64,000 nucleotides of DNA from Pyxicephalus adspersus. Its lineage: Eukaryota > Chordata > Amphibia > Anura > Pyxicephalidae. The stretch is from contig NC_092859.1 of NCBI RefSeq assembly GCF_032062135.1, positions 69,111,791-69,175,790 on the forward strand. Direction: 5' to 3'. A program made the position numbers and the translations under genes. Under the pieces are notes generated by a model. It made no database searches. It saw only the letters and a list, made by a program, of their open reading frames with translations, and was not told the origin of the DNA. Numbering within the stretch: position 1 is the first letter of the stretch; each line of letters starts with the position of its first letter. Shown here in pieces: positions 45,035 to 57,179 of this stretch.

Positions 45035-45845
45035 CTCTTTTGTTGTTTAAAATTTTGCAACAGTAATTCTACAAAATGTTCTTTCATTAAACTGTCTGCT
45101 TTGTGAAGTGCACCAGTCCCTCCTGCAGCAAAGCACCCCTACAACATTATGTTCCCACCGCCATGCTAGATGGTTGGGATTGTGTTTTTTGACTTGCAAG
45201 CCTCACCCTTTTCCCCCCAATTATAATGATGATCATTAAGGCCAAACAGATCAAACTTATATTCATCAGACCAGAGGACATTTCTCCACAAAGCAAAATC
45301 TTCTTGTTTCCATGTGCCAAAACAAAACAGCAATCTGTTTTTTTTACAGCTTTGGAGCAGTAGCTTCTTCTTTGCAAAGCTTTCTTTTACGTTGCTATAG
45401 GATTGTTTTTATTCTGGATATAGCTACTTCTCTACTTGTTCCCTCCAGTATCTTTATAAAGTTCTTTGCTGTTGTTGGTGGATTAATTCATACTTTTTGC
45501 GCCAAAGTACTGCCTTCATTAGGAGACTAAATGCAGGTCTTTATAGAGCTGTATGACAGCTTTGTGGTCCCATGGTGTTTATATTTTGTATTATTGTTTG
45601 TACAGATGAATGTGGAACCTTTAGACATTTGGAAATTGTATCCAAGGATAAATCAGATGGTCAAGGTTGATTTCTTGTAATTTTCTCATTTTGTCAAGCA
45701 AGGCAGCAAATATTGATAGGTGTAAAAAATAGTATACATCCATATGTTGACTCCAATTTGGTTAACTGGCTTTGAGAAACTGTCAAATTGAATAAAGGCT
45801 TGTCCCAATTTTCTGGAATTTTTCCAGCTGTTTAAAGGCTCACCT
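45035..45845 (-). pseudogene. Sleeping Beauty-like Tc1 transposase remnant
   Basis: The DNA is close to the salmonid/frog Tc1 subfamily that includes Sleeping Beauty. On the minus strand the N-terminal HTH region is recognisable but frameshifted (about 45700-45540). The core then reads VLWSDEYKFDLFGLNDHHYN (about 45290-45230) with the first catalytic aspartate. It continues past the GEACK word to a segment equivalent to the start of the second half (MKEHFVELLLQNF, about 45090-45050). The second Asp and the Glu are absent: the element is cut there. Its 5' terminal repeat is found 2.6 kb away at 48480-48712. Confidence 0.8.
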
Positions 45846-46083
45846 AGGCTGGGTCTACATGGACAGTGTTAATAACACATGTAAACGTTCCTACCATGTT
45901 TATATGCGTTTTTATGCACTTTTACAAGCATTCTAAAGCTTGTCTTTAAAACCTTTAAAAACTTCTATAAACGTCTATGATGCATTTTACCGCAAATTGC
46001 TGTGAGGGTTAAAATATGTGTAAAAAAATAGGATGAGGCTTTAATCTTAAAGTATTTTATTAAATGTGTGTGCTTTGTGCAAC

Positions 46084-46770
46084 TTTTTTTTTTACAGGTT
46101 ATTCTTGAGCACAGCCTTGGGACTCCTGACAGTAAGAGATCCCCAGGCACTAGGGGTGAAAGGAGGACAAGGCTGCCCATTCACCTCTGGTGCTTTGTGA
46201 TTGGCTGAGGTTTTCCTTTTCTCAGCCATTCAGCACTAGACTTGAATGGGGAGACTTGTGACTATTCATCTCTAGTGCTTTGTGATCAGCTGGGAAAAGG
46301 GAAGCCCTGATGACAGCTCAAGCATTATCAGGATTTCCTTTTCCTCGACAATCAGGGAGCAGAGCAATCAGCGTAGCTCTGCTATGCTGACAGCTCGCCT
46401 CCCCTGATTACTCCCGCAGCCCTAGAGGAGCTGTGACATGTGTTCTGTATCTGTAACACATACTACAGCTCCTCCAGGGCTGCGGCAGTAATCAGGGGAG
46501 CGGAGCTGTCAGCATAGCAGAGCTCAGCTGATTGCTCCTCCCCCTGATTGGCTGAGAAAAGGAAAATCCTGATGATGCTTGGGCTGTCATCGGGGTTTCC
46601 CTTTTCTCAGCCAATCACAAGGCTGAGGTGAATGGGGAGCCTTGTCCTCATTTAACCCCTAGTGCCCGGGGATCCCACACGGTCAGGTGGATTCCCACAG
46701 CTGTGCTCATAAATGAATGAAGCTGTGGGAATCATCCTGTCATTGCCGGATAACCTGTAAAAAAAAATTT
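46084..46770. repeat. Large palindrome, arms about 315-360 bp
   Basis: The left arm (46084-46446) and right arm (46456-46770) are imperfect reverse complements around a loop with GTGTTCTGTATCTGTAACAC. Shared words include TTACAGGTTAT, CACTAGGGGT and TGCTATGCTGACAGCTC. The left arm contains an extra ~85-bp internal duplication (GCTTTGTGAT...CTAGTGCTTTGTGAT). It is non-coding and typical of a foldback MITE. Confidence 0.88.
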
Positions 46771-47025
46771 TTTTACACATTTTTTTACACATATTTTAAC
46801 CCTTTCAAGGAATGAGTAAGGGGTTTTATGTACCACTGTACTCATTCCCCAGGGTGGGGTGGTGGGGATCTGGGAGTCTCCTTATTAAAGGGGGCTTCCA
46901 GATTCGAAAATCCTGCTAAAAACGCTTATAAAAGCCCCCATTGTAAAGGTAAATATTAATAATAATATTAATAATAAAAGTTCATAAACGTGCCTTAACC
47001 TGGATTTATATGTCTAAAAGCGGTA

Positions 47026-47866
47026 CATAGTAGGTTAGGTTGAAAAAAGTCCATCAAGTTCAACCACTAGGGAAATAAACATATCCCAGATACAAAACCC
47101 TATAAGACATAGTTGGTCTAGAGGAAGGCAAAAAAAAACCCTGGTACAATTTGCTTCAAAGGGGAAAAAAAATTCCATTCTGATTCCATGACGCAATTGG
47201 ATGTTCCCTGGATCAACAGTCACTGTTATTTTTACTTTAAAGCCTTAATACCCAGTTATATTCTGTGCTTCTAGAAAAACATCTAGCGTTTTCTTAAAGC
47301 AATCTATAGTAGTTGCTGAAACTACTTCCTGAGGTAGCCGATTCCACATTTTCACAGACCTTACAGTGAAGAATTCATTCCTTATCCGGAGCTTAAACTT
47401 CTTTTCCTCCGCGAAGAGTGCGAACGGTTTAAATATTTATACAGGGTGATCATATTCTCCCTTAAACGTCTCTTCTCAAGGGAGAATAGATTCAGTTCAG
47501 CTAATCTGTCCTCATAGCTGAGCTCCTGCATTCCTTTTATTCATTTAATTGCCCTTCTCTGCACTCTCTCCAATTCGACAATGTCCTTTTTGTAAACTGG
47601 TGCCCAAATCTGGACTGCATATTCCAGATGTGGTCTGACCAATGCTTTGTACAGGGGCAGGATTATGTCTCCATCCCTGCAGTCTATTCCTCTTTAATAC
47701 AAGAAAGTACTTTGCTAGCTTTAGATATTGCAGCTTGGCATTGCATGCTGTTATTAAGTCTATGATCTACCAGAACCCCCAGATCCTTTTCCATTTCTGA
47801 CCTCCCCAAATGTATTCCCCCTAGACAGTATGAAGCATGCATGTTGTTAGCTCCCAAGTGCATAGT
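47026..47866 (-). pseudogene. CR1-type LINE 3' end, copy 2
   Basis: On the minus strand this ends with the same 3' sequence as the copy at 26.2-27.4 kb (ACATAGTAGGTTAGGTTGAA at the plus-strand left edge). Upstream of the 3' UTR are the RT C-terminal words in broken frames (KDLGVLVDH-type near 47790, [12 protein letters not shown] near 47640, VQRRAIK near 47570, [11 protein letters not shown] near 47480). It is 5'-truncated at about 47866 and better preserved than copy 1 in the 3' UTR. Confidence 0.88.
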
Positions 47867-48479
47867 TAATTGTTTTTCATGAAAGTTTATTTTACAGTAT
47901 AATATAATAGTATGAGTAATAATAAAGTTTGAATCACAAAAGCATTAAAAAAATTAAATAAATAAAAAAAAAATATATTTGTTTTTATTTGAAAAAATAA
48001 ATTATATACTCATACTAATATAGATACTGTAAAATAAATGTTCTTGAAAACAATGTATTGCTTTTACCCATATAAATCCGATGTATTGCATTCAATACAG
48101 TGTTTTTGTATTGAATGCAATACAAATGGATTTTGAATTTCCCGCCCTGTCCCGTGGCAACGTATACACATGCACCGATATCACCGGGAACTCCCCAGGT
48201 GACTCATCGTGTGCAGAAAACGCCGGAGGAAGAAGAAAGAAGGAAGGGATCGGGGCGATGGACAACGCGGGACGCCGGCGGATCAGGTAAGGCTGTATTT
48301 ACTATCTTTCCCATAGGTTTACCTACCCCGAGTGTGACTTGGGGTTACCGCTTTTAGCAACTTTTTTCTACTCCGAGTAATGTCCTGGTGTAGATAAGTC
48401 CATTGGAATGCATAGAAATTTGAAACATGGGCTTTAAAGCCTCAGGTTACACGCTGGGGAAAACATCTGTGTAGAATAA
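47867..48479. repeat. AT palindromes and a GC-core MITE
   Basis: Nested inverted repeats are seen: 47888-47930 against 48000-48042 (TTTTACAGTAT...AGTATGAGTA), and TGTATTGCATTCAATACAG against TGTATTGAATGCAATACA (48080-48125). 48140-48300 is GC/purine-rich with CAGGTAAGG (48284-48292), like the splice-donor-bearing MITEs. 48320-48380 has the repeated words CCCCGAGTGTGACTTGGGG. The ORFs at 48081-48357 are artefacts. Confidence 0.55.
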
Positions 48480-48712
48480 GCCCTAACAAAGTGAAGTCAA
48501 AGTTAACTTGTGACCCCCGAAATTGTAAAAATAGTCAATAAAAAGTAAAATAATCTGTTTTTGAACTTGGTTGGGAGAAATGAACTTTGTCCTGTAGAAA
48601 GTAGAGGTCCTAAGTGATATGCCAAATGTATAGTTTGTAAGTATAAAATCAGTGAAAGGGTTATTGTGAGCTATAGGATCTATACTGTTCTGACTTCAAC
48701 TGTAAAGTTGTG
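48480..48712 (-). repeat. Terminal repeat of the Sleeping Beauty-like element
   Basis: The block ends CTTCAACTG followed by TA (48704-48714 region), the characteristic end of the Sleeping Beauty/SALT subfamily, and contains AATAATCTG and TATAGTTTGT at the expected spacing. It belongs to the transposase remnant at 45035-45845. Confidence 0.75.
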
Positions 48713-49625
48713 TGGAAATATAAAAAAAAGGGTAAAGATAAAATGTTCATTTTTAACTACTTTGTGTGCAATTATGGTTAGTTTTTAACCAGTGTTGGGC
48801 CTATTCCAGATCTCCTATTCTACCTTAACAAATAACAATCCATAGGTGTGTATGTATCCTCGTATTTTATGTCTTCAAACTGATGACAATGACAAAGGTA
48901 TGTGAACATTATAGTTGAACAAGTCCAGGTACCTTAACTATTGTCATTACCAATTACCAATTTTATTCGCAGGAATGTTTCTAATTTGAGAAAACATAGA
49001 AGAGATATAAAAAATCCAATAAACTTCAGATTCATAATGACAAATTTTAGTGTAATTTTGGTTTAAGTGAGTAAATAAATAGCTGCCTCATTATTTCTAG
49101 GAAAGGTGAACTTTGAGGGGAACACATTTTAATATGTTGGCAAACGTTCCCAGGTTGAATGTATTCTGGGCTTTGAGTTCTAAGTGTTCAGTTTGGCAAA
49201 ATTTGCACAATGACTGGAATGTGTAAGCGCCTGTCAGGTGTGAAATCTTATTCTTTCTTTCCAGGTAAAACATGATTGCTTAGCACTTTCATTAGCAATG
49301 TCCAACTGGTGACAACCAGTACTTTTGTAAATTTATTGAGACATAAATATAGACTGCCTTGGGAGACAATCCTCATTTATTTTCACTGTCTCCAAATGCA
49401 TACAGTTAGTTGTTTTATCTGCCAAAGGATGTGTAATGTATTCCTGCCATGTGATAATAACACCTCTGCTAGTTCCTTAGACTTTCTGGCTTAGTAATGC
49501 TCCTGCTTCCAGGATCAACCCCCTGCTTATTGGAAAGGGGTAGTATAGATATATCACTGTGCAGAATTACTACATTAGAAGCTGAAATTGCTTAAAGAAA
49601 AGTGAGGGGAAATATCCTGGAGCAA
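48713..49625. other. Unassigned sequence
   Basis: Nothing recognised. The ORF at 49276-49494 has no domain. Confidence 0.4.
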
Positions 49626-49898
49626 TAGTGCCCAACCTACAGCCCATGGAGCGGCCAGATCAGGCCCTCTGCTTGTTCCCTTTCTGTTCTCACTGCTTGT
49701 TGTCTTGGGGGATAGGGAGCATGAAGATAAGTAGGGGACACCTGTGGCTAACTCCCCCAAAAATTTAATTTAATTTTAAATTAGGACTATTCTAGTTGAT
49801 ACATCTTTAATGTTTGTTTGCATTGTGGCCTGCAAGTTTTATCTCAATGTCAACAGCCTCCCCAGATGCAAAAAGCTTCGGCACCACTGTTCTAGAGG
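49626..49898. repeat. hAT-like non-autonomous element
   Basis: The ends AGTGCCCAACCTACAGCCC and, reversed, CAGTGGTGCCGAAGC resemble hAT (Charlie-type) termini, with GGCCTGCAAGTTTTATCTCA inside. There is no ORF and no clear 8-bp duplication. Confidence 0.6.
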
Positions 49899-50262
49899 CA
49901 CAAAGTCCCATCAGTGACCCTGCAGGTACCGGCCCAATGTAAACACAGGGTCACAAGAAGAGGGGAAGGGCAGAGTAGTGAGGTCTGAAGGTCTACTGTT
50001 TAAAAAGTATATACATTTGAATATATATAGCCTGGTGACAGTTCTACATTAGCTTCAGACCAGGGATTAAAAACCACAAGTTTCTGGGCACCTACAGGCA
50101 ACTGCTAGAAGCCTGGGTAACTTAATGAACCCATTGGTTCCAATGTTTCGCTTTTTTAGGGGAGAGGGAGGGTTAAATGCAGCATCCTTGAAAAAGTTGT
50201 CTGAACTTAGCCTTGAGCTAACCTACTTCATTTCACTGCCAAGAATAAACACAGATTTGAGC
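49899..50262. other. Unassigned sequence
   Basis: Nothing recognised. Confidence 0.4.
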
Positions 50263-50328
50263 TGTTATTATTAATATTATTATTATTAATAATAATTAAT
50301 AATAATAATACCATTATTAATAATAAAC
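50263..50328 (+). repeat. (TTA/TAA)n microsatellite
   Basis: TTATTATTA units pass into TAATAATAA units, giving a weak hairpin. Confidence 0.9.
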
Positions 50329-53300
50329 AGGATTTATTTAACACCAAAACATTACCCAGCTAAACACATATAGTCTAAATACAGGCTTGTATATTAACAT
50401 AAATAATGGAGTCTTTTATGTATTACCTAAAAATACATGCAGTAATTCAACATGAAGCAACACTTTGGGAGAATATAGACTATACTAGGAGAACTTGGGC
50501 CATCCAGCAAGCCTGGAATGGATTTCAATTCCATATATATAAAGCTGTTATAAACACAATTAGTATTTTGTATCCTTCACTAGGGAAAATGCTTGTGTGA
50601 TGGAGATGGCCCCTCAAAGTTTATGTAAAACCAGAAAATGTCTTTTGTTATATTTGGTATAATAGTTCACTAAATACAATTTTCTTTGTATTCAGTATTA
50701 TGTTTGTGTATTCACATCTGTTGATATGATGAACCATAATGCAGGCACAATGTGACTTAACGCGTTGGGAGGCCATTTAAAGTTTAATTGCAGTGCAACA
50801 TACAGTTACCCATGGATTACAGTACTTTGTACTAAAATTCTCCACCACGATGCGTTTGTGTGGATGCAACTTTACCATAAATAAACTTTGTTCCTGGTAT
50901 TTAAATGCAAAGTAATACAATGTCTAAAATGTGAAAAAAAGTTCTAAATCCTCGTTTGTTGATTTAGTATAATGTTTGGAAATCAAAAATATTGCAGAAT
51001 TTTGGCCTAAATTATGGGCAAAACACAAATGAATTTGACAGTGATTGGAGATTATATCTTTGCTACCACATTTCGGTAATTTATGACAATTGATTTAACT
51101 GGTATCAGAATGGAATAACATTTCACATGAAATCATTGTTTATTATTATTTTTTTTTTTTTACTGTTTAACAGAACGTAATATATTGTTTCAGAATATTA
51201 TTAACCTGTCAACAGGTATAATATTGTGTGTTTTAACATAAAAGACTGTGATGCACAGTTAATTGCTTGCTCAAGTCAAATGTATATCTTTTATCTTGAA
51301 TAACGTAATGGGTAAATATAATGTTCCATGTTGTGTACTCAAGTCATGTTTGTACTGTGACATATTAGTCTGTGTAATAGTTTCAACAATATATTTTGCT
51401 TGGGGCTGTAGATGAGCGTGAAGAAACTTAATTAACCTGCAGAGGTTGCTAGGAGAAAAAACCAAAACAAGCTAAAAATATATATTCTACATTCAAAAGA
51501 AAAAAAAATAAGAAAACCTATAGATCTAAAGACAATTATAGACTGTGAATGACGCAGATTGATAAGATAAATACACTGGAAGTTTTATTTTCCATAGTAA
51601 TTGATTTCCATGATTCTTGTCTTTTGCCCCCAAGTCACTGCTCCTTTTTCATGATCAAGTTAGCTTGTGGAAGATTTTAGCCCCACAGTGATATTCCTAG
51701 ATGGCATTTCGGATTAAACCTGAGCTTTAGCTTTAGTCCTGGACAGTGTCCATTTAAAACAGCAGCAACTCAAAGAGAGCCCACCTCATTTACCATCAGG
51801 ATGACATCTAGCCCTTTTCTGTATATCATGACTGTCCCTAGCCCACCACTTTTATTCATTTGATTTCAGATCTGACAATTGTGGATACTCAGATTTCTAT
51901 GTGGGCATTCTCTAGGGTAGTCTGTGAATGTCTTCCAGAATGACATATACACATCAAGGCATGTATATATTTGTATAATGTCTCTCAAGGGCCAGCCAAC
52001 TGCTTGCATTGCAGCTGAGGGAAGAGCCATGAGGCAAGGTATTGTGACATATATTTTATAAGGCTATATGCACTACCGTTCCCTCCCACCATCCATAATT
52101 TGGCTGTATTGCATAGATACAGTATGATGTCAGTGGGTATAGTGATAAGGGAACCAGTGAAGGGAAAATATAGGCAGATTAAAGGTAAGCTTTTAATATC
52201 CCATACCCAACAGGCTATCATAGACTATCTCTGTTTTGTAGATATGATAACAGCCAATCATTATGAAGACTCCAACGATAAGGGTAATCTTTAGGTGTGA
52301 TACTTTAAAATTTACTATAAGAGCCACATTTACCCCACCTCACCAAAAGAGTTTAGATAATTACAGAATGTTACAAAGTTTATTGTAGCATCATGTAGAA
52401 GTCTTTTTTTAAAACCAGGCGCCCCTACATGGGATTTTTTTTTAAAGTGGAAAAATAAAAAAGCTGAAAGACAGGCTTTCTTTCTGACAGAGAAATTGAT
52501 GTATCATTTTTCCAAATACGTACAGTAAGGAATGTTTAAAACCCATGTCAGGTTTTTTTTTGTTTTTTGTAGGATTTGGGTTTGAGGCTGTGATTAGCCC
52601 TATTAAATGGATGTCTGTAGTGAATATTTTTTAAAATAATATTTAACAAGGAATATGCCTCTATAATTATGTTTCACAGTGCTTAACAAATGAAATGTAA
52701 TCTATGAAATCTTTTTTGTTATCTCTGCTGAGTAAATCAGGAGGAGCAAAATAAATCATCAAGTTACATAGCCCAAGGTCCTAGCTAATGCAAAGTAGAC
52801 ACATGTAAAGCAAGACTTCTGGTAATTTCATCAAGTGTATATTGATTACTAAAACCATAAATAAATACTTTGTAGGATCAAGGTTGTGTAATAAAACGTA
52901 TTATTATTTAGACTGAGCTTTTAAATTATATCAATAGTTGGCAATAACATTGATAGTTATTTAGATAACTTGATGATTCCAGAGATCCTAGAGGTGATTT
53001 TTTTAAGCCCACTGACAGCATTTATGAAAGTAATTACACATGTAATAATCTAAAATGTGGTGGAATAAAACATTTTAAATGTATTGTTTTGCATTATGTT
53101 GTTAACTAGTCCCAGTATTTTAAAGATGATCAAGGAGGTTTTTATAGAAGTACACTAAAGCCAATATTGCTGGAAAGTGTTGGGCCCTTCATATATTATA
53201 AAAGAATGGTTATCTATTTTGTATAAAGAATATTTTTTTTTCTATTTTTTTTTTTTTTTTGAAAGAGTGAAGGGGAAACCCAGAGTCCCCTGGGATACTT

Positions 53301-54464
53301 GCACAGTGAGGATTTGGGTGCTGTACGAAGAACCTGGAAGAAGATAGTGGAGATGGAGGAATGGTTTTAATCTGTTAGTAAGGATTAGTTTACTACTTTT
53401 GCAGATGTATTCAGCCCAGGATAAAAACTCTTATGAGTGCCAGTCAAACCTCTTAAAGACAACAAAATAGTTTATTGTGGGTTTAGCTTTTTTTCTAATG
53501 TCAGGTTGGATTTCTAAGTGAATTTCTTAATAGCTTCAGTGTGTACATTTCAAGAGATGATCAAAAAGATTTTGCAGAGTTCCAAATTATTCGAATATTT
53601 GTTATTTGGATCTGGTCAGAAGAGTAAAATGTAACATTTATGAAAAGAGACCATTCCAATAGAGCAATACTTGCCACAAGAGAATGGCCCACTCCAATGT
53701 CTCGTAACAGAATTATTTTGTATGATCTTTCTTTAATAGTTGTTCTGAACCATTGAGGAAAGGACCAATGTGGGAGAATCGTATGTTCAGTTTGTAAAAA
53801 AAACAATGTAATTATTATTATGGTTTTAAGGGCCTCTAAGGCGTTAACACCATAACAAATCTTTGGAAAATTCATGTTCTTGCCAACAGTTGTGTGACTT
53901 TACTTGTTTTATATTGGCTCATTAGGGGTTTTATGTTACAGTTCTAAAAATAATTGTGTGAAATTTAGACCAACAATATTGCAACCATTTTGATATTAGT
54001 AGGTTTTCAACAAAATTGCTTTAGTACTAGTACAGTTCATAACAGGATGGGTATTTAAAACTTTCTTTTTTAATTTGGCCTAAACACAGCAGCATGTAAA
54101 GTGAGAAAATAATTTATTTGATAGTTTTGGTTGTGAAACCTGTTTTATTTTATTAAACGATAATAGAACCTAAATTGATTGGGGAAGTAGCTGGCACAAG
54201 AGAAGCTTTAATCTATTTTTCTTGAATATCTTCAAAATTTTCAAAAGTAAATCATGTTTCAACTTACTAGTCAGCAGTGACAGAACACTTTATTGACTTA
54301 TATAGTTTGTGTGCCTTTGAGTATCATATTATCAGGATTGTTTTTTAAAAAAAAGTTTAATAAAACATGTCAAAAAAGAGTGCACAAAAACATTGTAAAA
54401 CCACAATTCCTAATTTCTAAACCCCATACCATCCCTGTGTTCCCAGTGTTTTGAAACATAGGCT
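50329..54464. other. Unassigned AT-rich sequence
   Basis: 4.1 kb without a recognisable gene or transposon. The many short ORFs (50406-50600, 51271-51465, 51985-52294, 53561-53875) show no motif. The stretch is less repeat-laden than its neighbours and could be old intergenic or intronic DNA. Confidence 0.4.
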
Positions 54465-54691
54465 TCAGGTATGCGTTTGGTAGAAGTTGAAATGAGACAG
54501 TACACAATGGGCCCCGCGCCGTCCTGGAATCCTCTTTCGTTCCGGCGCCAGACACCATCTTCATCAGTCTTCTTCTGACTATATCACCTGCGTAGTGTGA
54601 GATTGGGTGACGTAGCCTGCTGTAAATGGGAAAAAGAGTGGTGATGAGTTTTATGTAAAGTAAAAATATTGGTGATATGTCCGCTTTAAAG
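54465..54691 (-). repeat. GC-core MITE, copy 3 (reversed)
   Basis: On the minus strand it begins TTTAAAGCGGACATATCACC and carries GTCACCCAATCTCACACTAC and GAAGAAGACTGATGAAGATGG, matching the order of the 30765-31106 copy. The far end reads AAACGCATACCTGAAG. Confidence 0.65.
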
Positions 54692-54956
54692 GCAGCAAAT
54701 ATAAAGACAAGGCAGGTTTTATCATTCAATAAAATTTAGACTGTACACACCAATATTATAGAGATGCAGGACAGTTCTAAGTTGTCTTAGGGAAAGACAA
54801 AGCAGTTCTTATCTTAAAATATAAATTAGAGTGTATTATTTGGAAAACAATAGTACTTAATGTAACTGGACAGTGTGGTTAAGCCACTGTGTAAGCCTAA
54901 GGGACAAGACAGGTTTAAGCTTAAAATAAAAAGAGATTAAATTGAGAGACTATAGC

Positions 54957-55090
54957 CCAGTCTTTCTGGACCTTTTTAGCATTGAGGAACTCTTCAAATA
55001 ACATCAATATTAATTCTATTGGGTGGTGGTTATATAGTTGTCCAATCCCAGCACTCTAGGAACTAAACTTAATCACAAAAAACACATTAC
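54957..55090. repeat. Interspersed repeat, copy 2
   Basis: GGACCTTTTTAGCATTGAGG and ACTCTTCAAATAACAT resemble 25205-25260. It is diverged, with undefined ends. Confidence 0.4.
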
Positions 55091-57179
55091 CATAGAAGAA
55101 ACAGGGATATAAAATTGACCAGACTTAAATTATTATACAACATAATTTTAAATTTTGCATTTTGCCTAATAATTTTATACTACATGAATTAATGCTTTCC
55201 TCACCTTCCATGATGGTCTTAATAACAATTATGGAAAGTAGTAACTGTCTTTTAGGAGGTTCTCAATGAATTCTATATGATATACTCTACATGTTTTGCA
55301 GCTTTAATCGCTGCTTTAGGGCAGAGCAGAACAAATCTATAGAAGAAAACCTGTAAGTATTACCCACATCATATTATCCAATTTTTTACCATTATATCTT
55401 ACACATATCATACTTTGGCAATTGTGGCAGACATAATATTTATTTTTTGGGCCTGACGAAAGTTGAAAGTTTTTTCTGTAGCATAGGAAGAAGGGATTTT
55501 GTAGTTGTGGGTAATCCAAGACTTTTTTATTATAATGAAAGTGAGCTTGTCGACACCATCAGGGGACAGGAAAATACCCCGCTCTGAAACAAAACTTTTT
55601 ATTGCACCAAAGGTTAAATTTGACTAGAAAAATTGTCTTTCGAGGATNNNNNNNNNNNNNCTAGAAGTAAAAAAAATACAGTAATAAAAAGCATGTAGTA
55701 AATCATAGGCAGCTAAACAACTGTTGGGTAACTTGGTGACATTTTTTTTCACCTCTCTTTCAAATAGGCGTAACAAAAGACACCTGCCTTGGGACTGAAG
55801 GTGGCAGTGTAAAAGGATTTTGCAGAGGTTCAAGTATTATCTTGACCCTTTTCAGCATAGCAATATTACCCTCTTTTTTCAATAATAAAGGGAATTGCCT
55901 AAATGTAATGGTAAATATGGAATTTGGGGGTATAAATATGTGATGCTGTGGCTAACACAACTTTCTTGCATGATAATGCAATAATGTGCTACACACAAAG
56001 GGCAATTTTGCAAGTGTGGATCCCAAATAAAAAAAGTAAACAAACACAAAAAAACTGAATAAGCAACAACAATAAAAGACTGCAAGGGGGCACAAACAGC
56101 TAAACCACTAGAGTTGTTGCTGGCATATACAAAAATGTAGTCTGGGAAGGGGGGGAGGGGGGAGAAGATAACACAGCACATTCAACTCTGTGTAGATACA
56201 AAAGGACTTAAACCCCTGCCCCCCCACCCCTTTTACCCCCCATACCTCTCTCCCTTACCCCACTAAGTAAATTTGCTAGGGTATGGCAAGTGTTCACTTG
56301 CTGATTTGGAGTACAGAAAAATGTTATTGATTTTGACTGGTTTGAATAGTTAGGTAAAACTGAGATGATTATTGTGAAGATTAACAGAAACAGAAAAAAA
56401 ACTGTGATTCAACTGCAAGTCTATGTTATTTGGTGTTTACACAGGGCTAAAGACTTTTTACCTGCTCAACAAACTATCATCAAATTAGAGAGGGAACATA
56501 AGCCATGTGATTCCCAGATTAGGAACTACTAGGTTTTTATCTTCTGTCTGGGTGGAGAATAAAGTAATAAGGAAGCAAAGGAATGATCAGCATAAAGCAA
56601 TCCAGGTTTCTAGCACTGCATAGTCAAAGCACAAGATAACTTTAAAAAGCAAACATTGAAACACTCTGAAACATTTACTGACAGTGATTCTGAAATGAAT
56701 TTTCAACACATATGTGTCAAAAATTTTGTTTAACTACAAATGACACCTGATGCTGGCAATACAGATGGAGGAACTTTGTGTCATTTTTTGGGGGGATTTC
56801 ATATTAAATGACAGTCATTCCTACAACATTGTCAAATTCATTGCAAACACAGCTCCTACAGGACCATAAATTCTTGACCTAACTCCAGGAATTGTCTGTG
56901 TTTATTAAGCTATTCTAGTAATGCACCTCTACTTACTGCCAATTAAATTTTTTCCCGCTCACTTTTGAGTATAATCAGCTGTCCGCAGAAAGGTTTAAAC
57001 TATTACACAGGTCAAGATGTCATTTTCATCAGATATAATATTATGCAGGCTTTATATTTTTGATGCGGATTTCAAATCTGTGTTCAGTTTTTCTCTAGCA
57101 TGTCTAGTTTTTGTGATGCAGCTAATTTAAAATTGTGTGAAATTAGTTATAAATAGCCTTAACATATTACAACATTTGC
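55091..57179. other. Unassigned sequence with a small gap
   Basis: No gene is recognised. 55648-55660 is a 13-base gap. 56146-56162 and 56215-56245 are short G- and C-rich runs. Confidence 0.4.

Larger units (their letters stand above)
45846..48479. other. Nest of insertions splitting the Sleeping Beauty-like element
   Basis: The transposon is continuous in sense from ...CAGCTGTTTAAAGGCT (45845) to ...GTCAAAGTTAACTTG (about 48490). Between them lie a palindromic element, a CR1 fragment and MITE-like palindromes. The outer edges are only loosely similar in inverted orientation (TCTACATGGACAGTGTT on the left, TCTACACAGATGTTTT reversed on the right), so a single outer DNA element that later received the others is possible but unproven. 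Confidence 0.6.
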
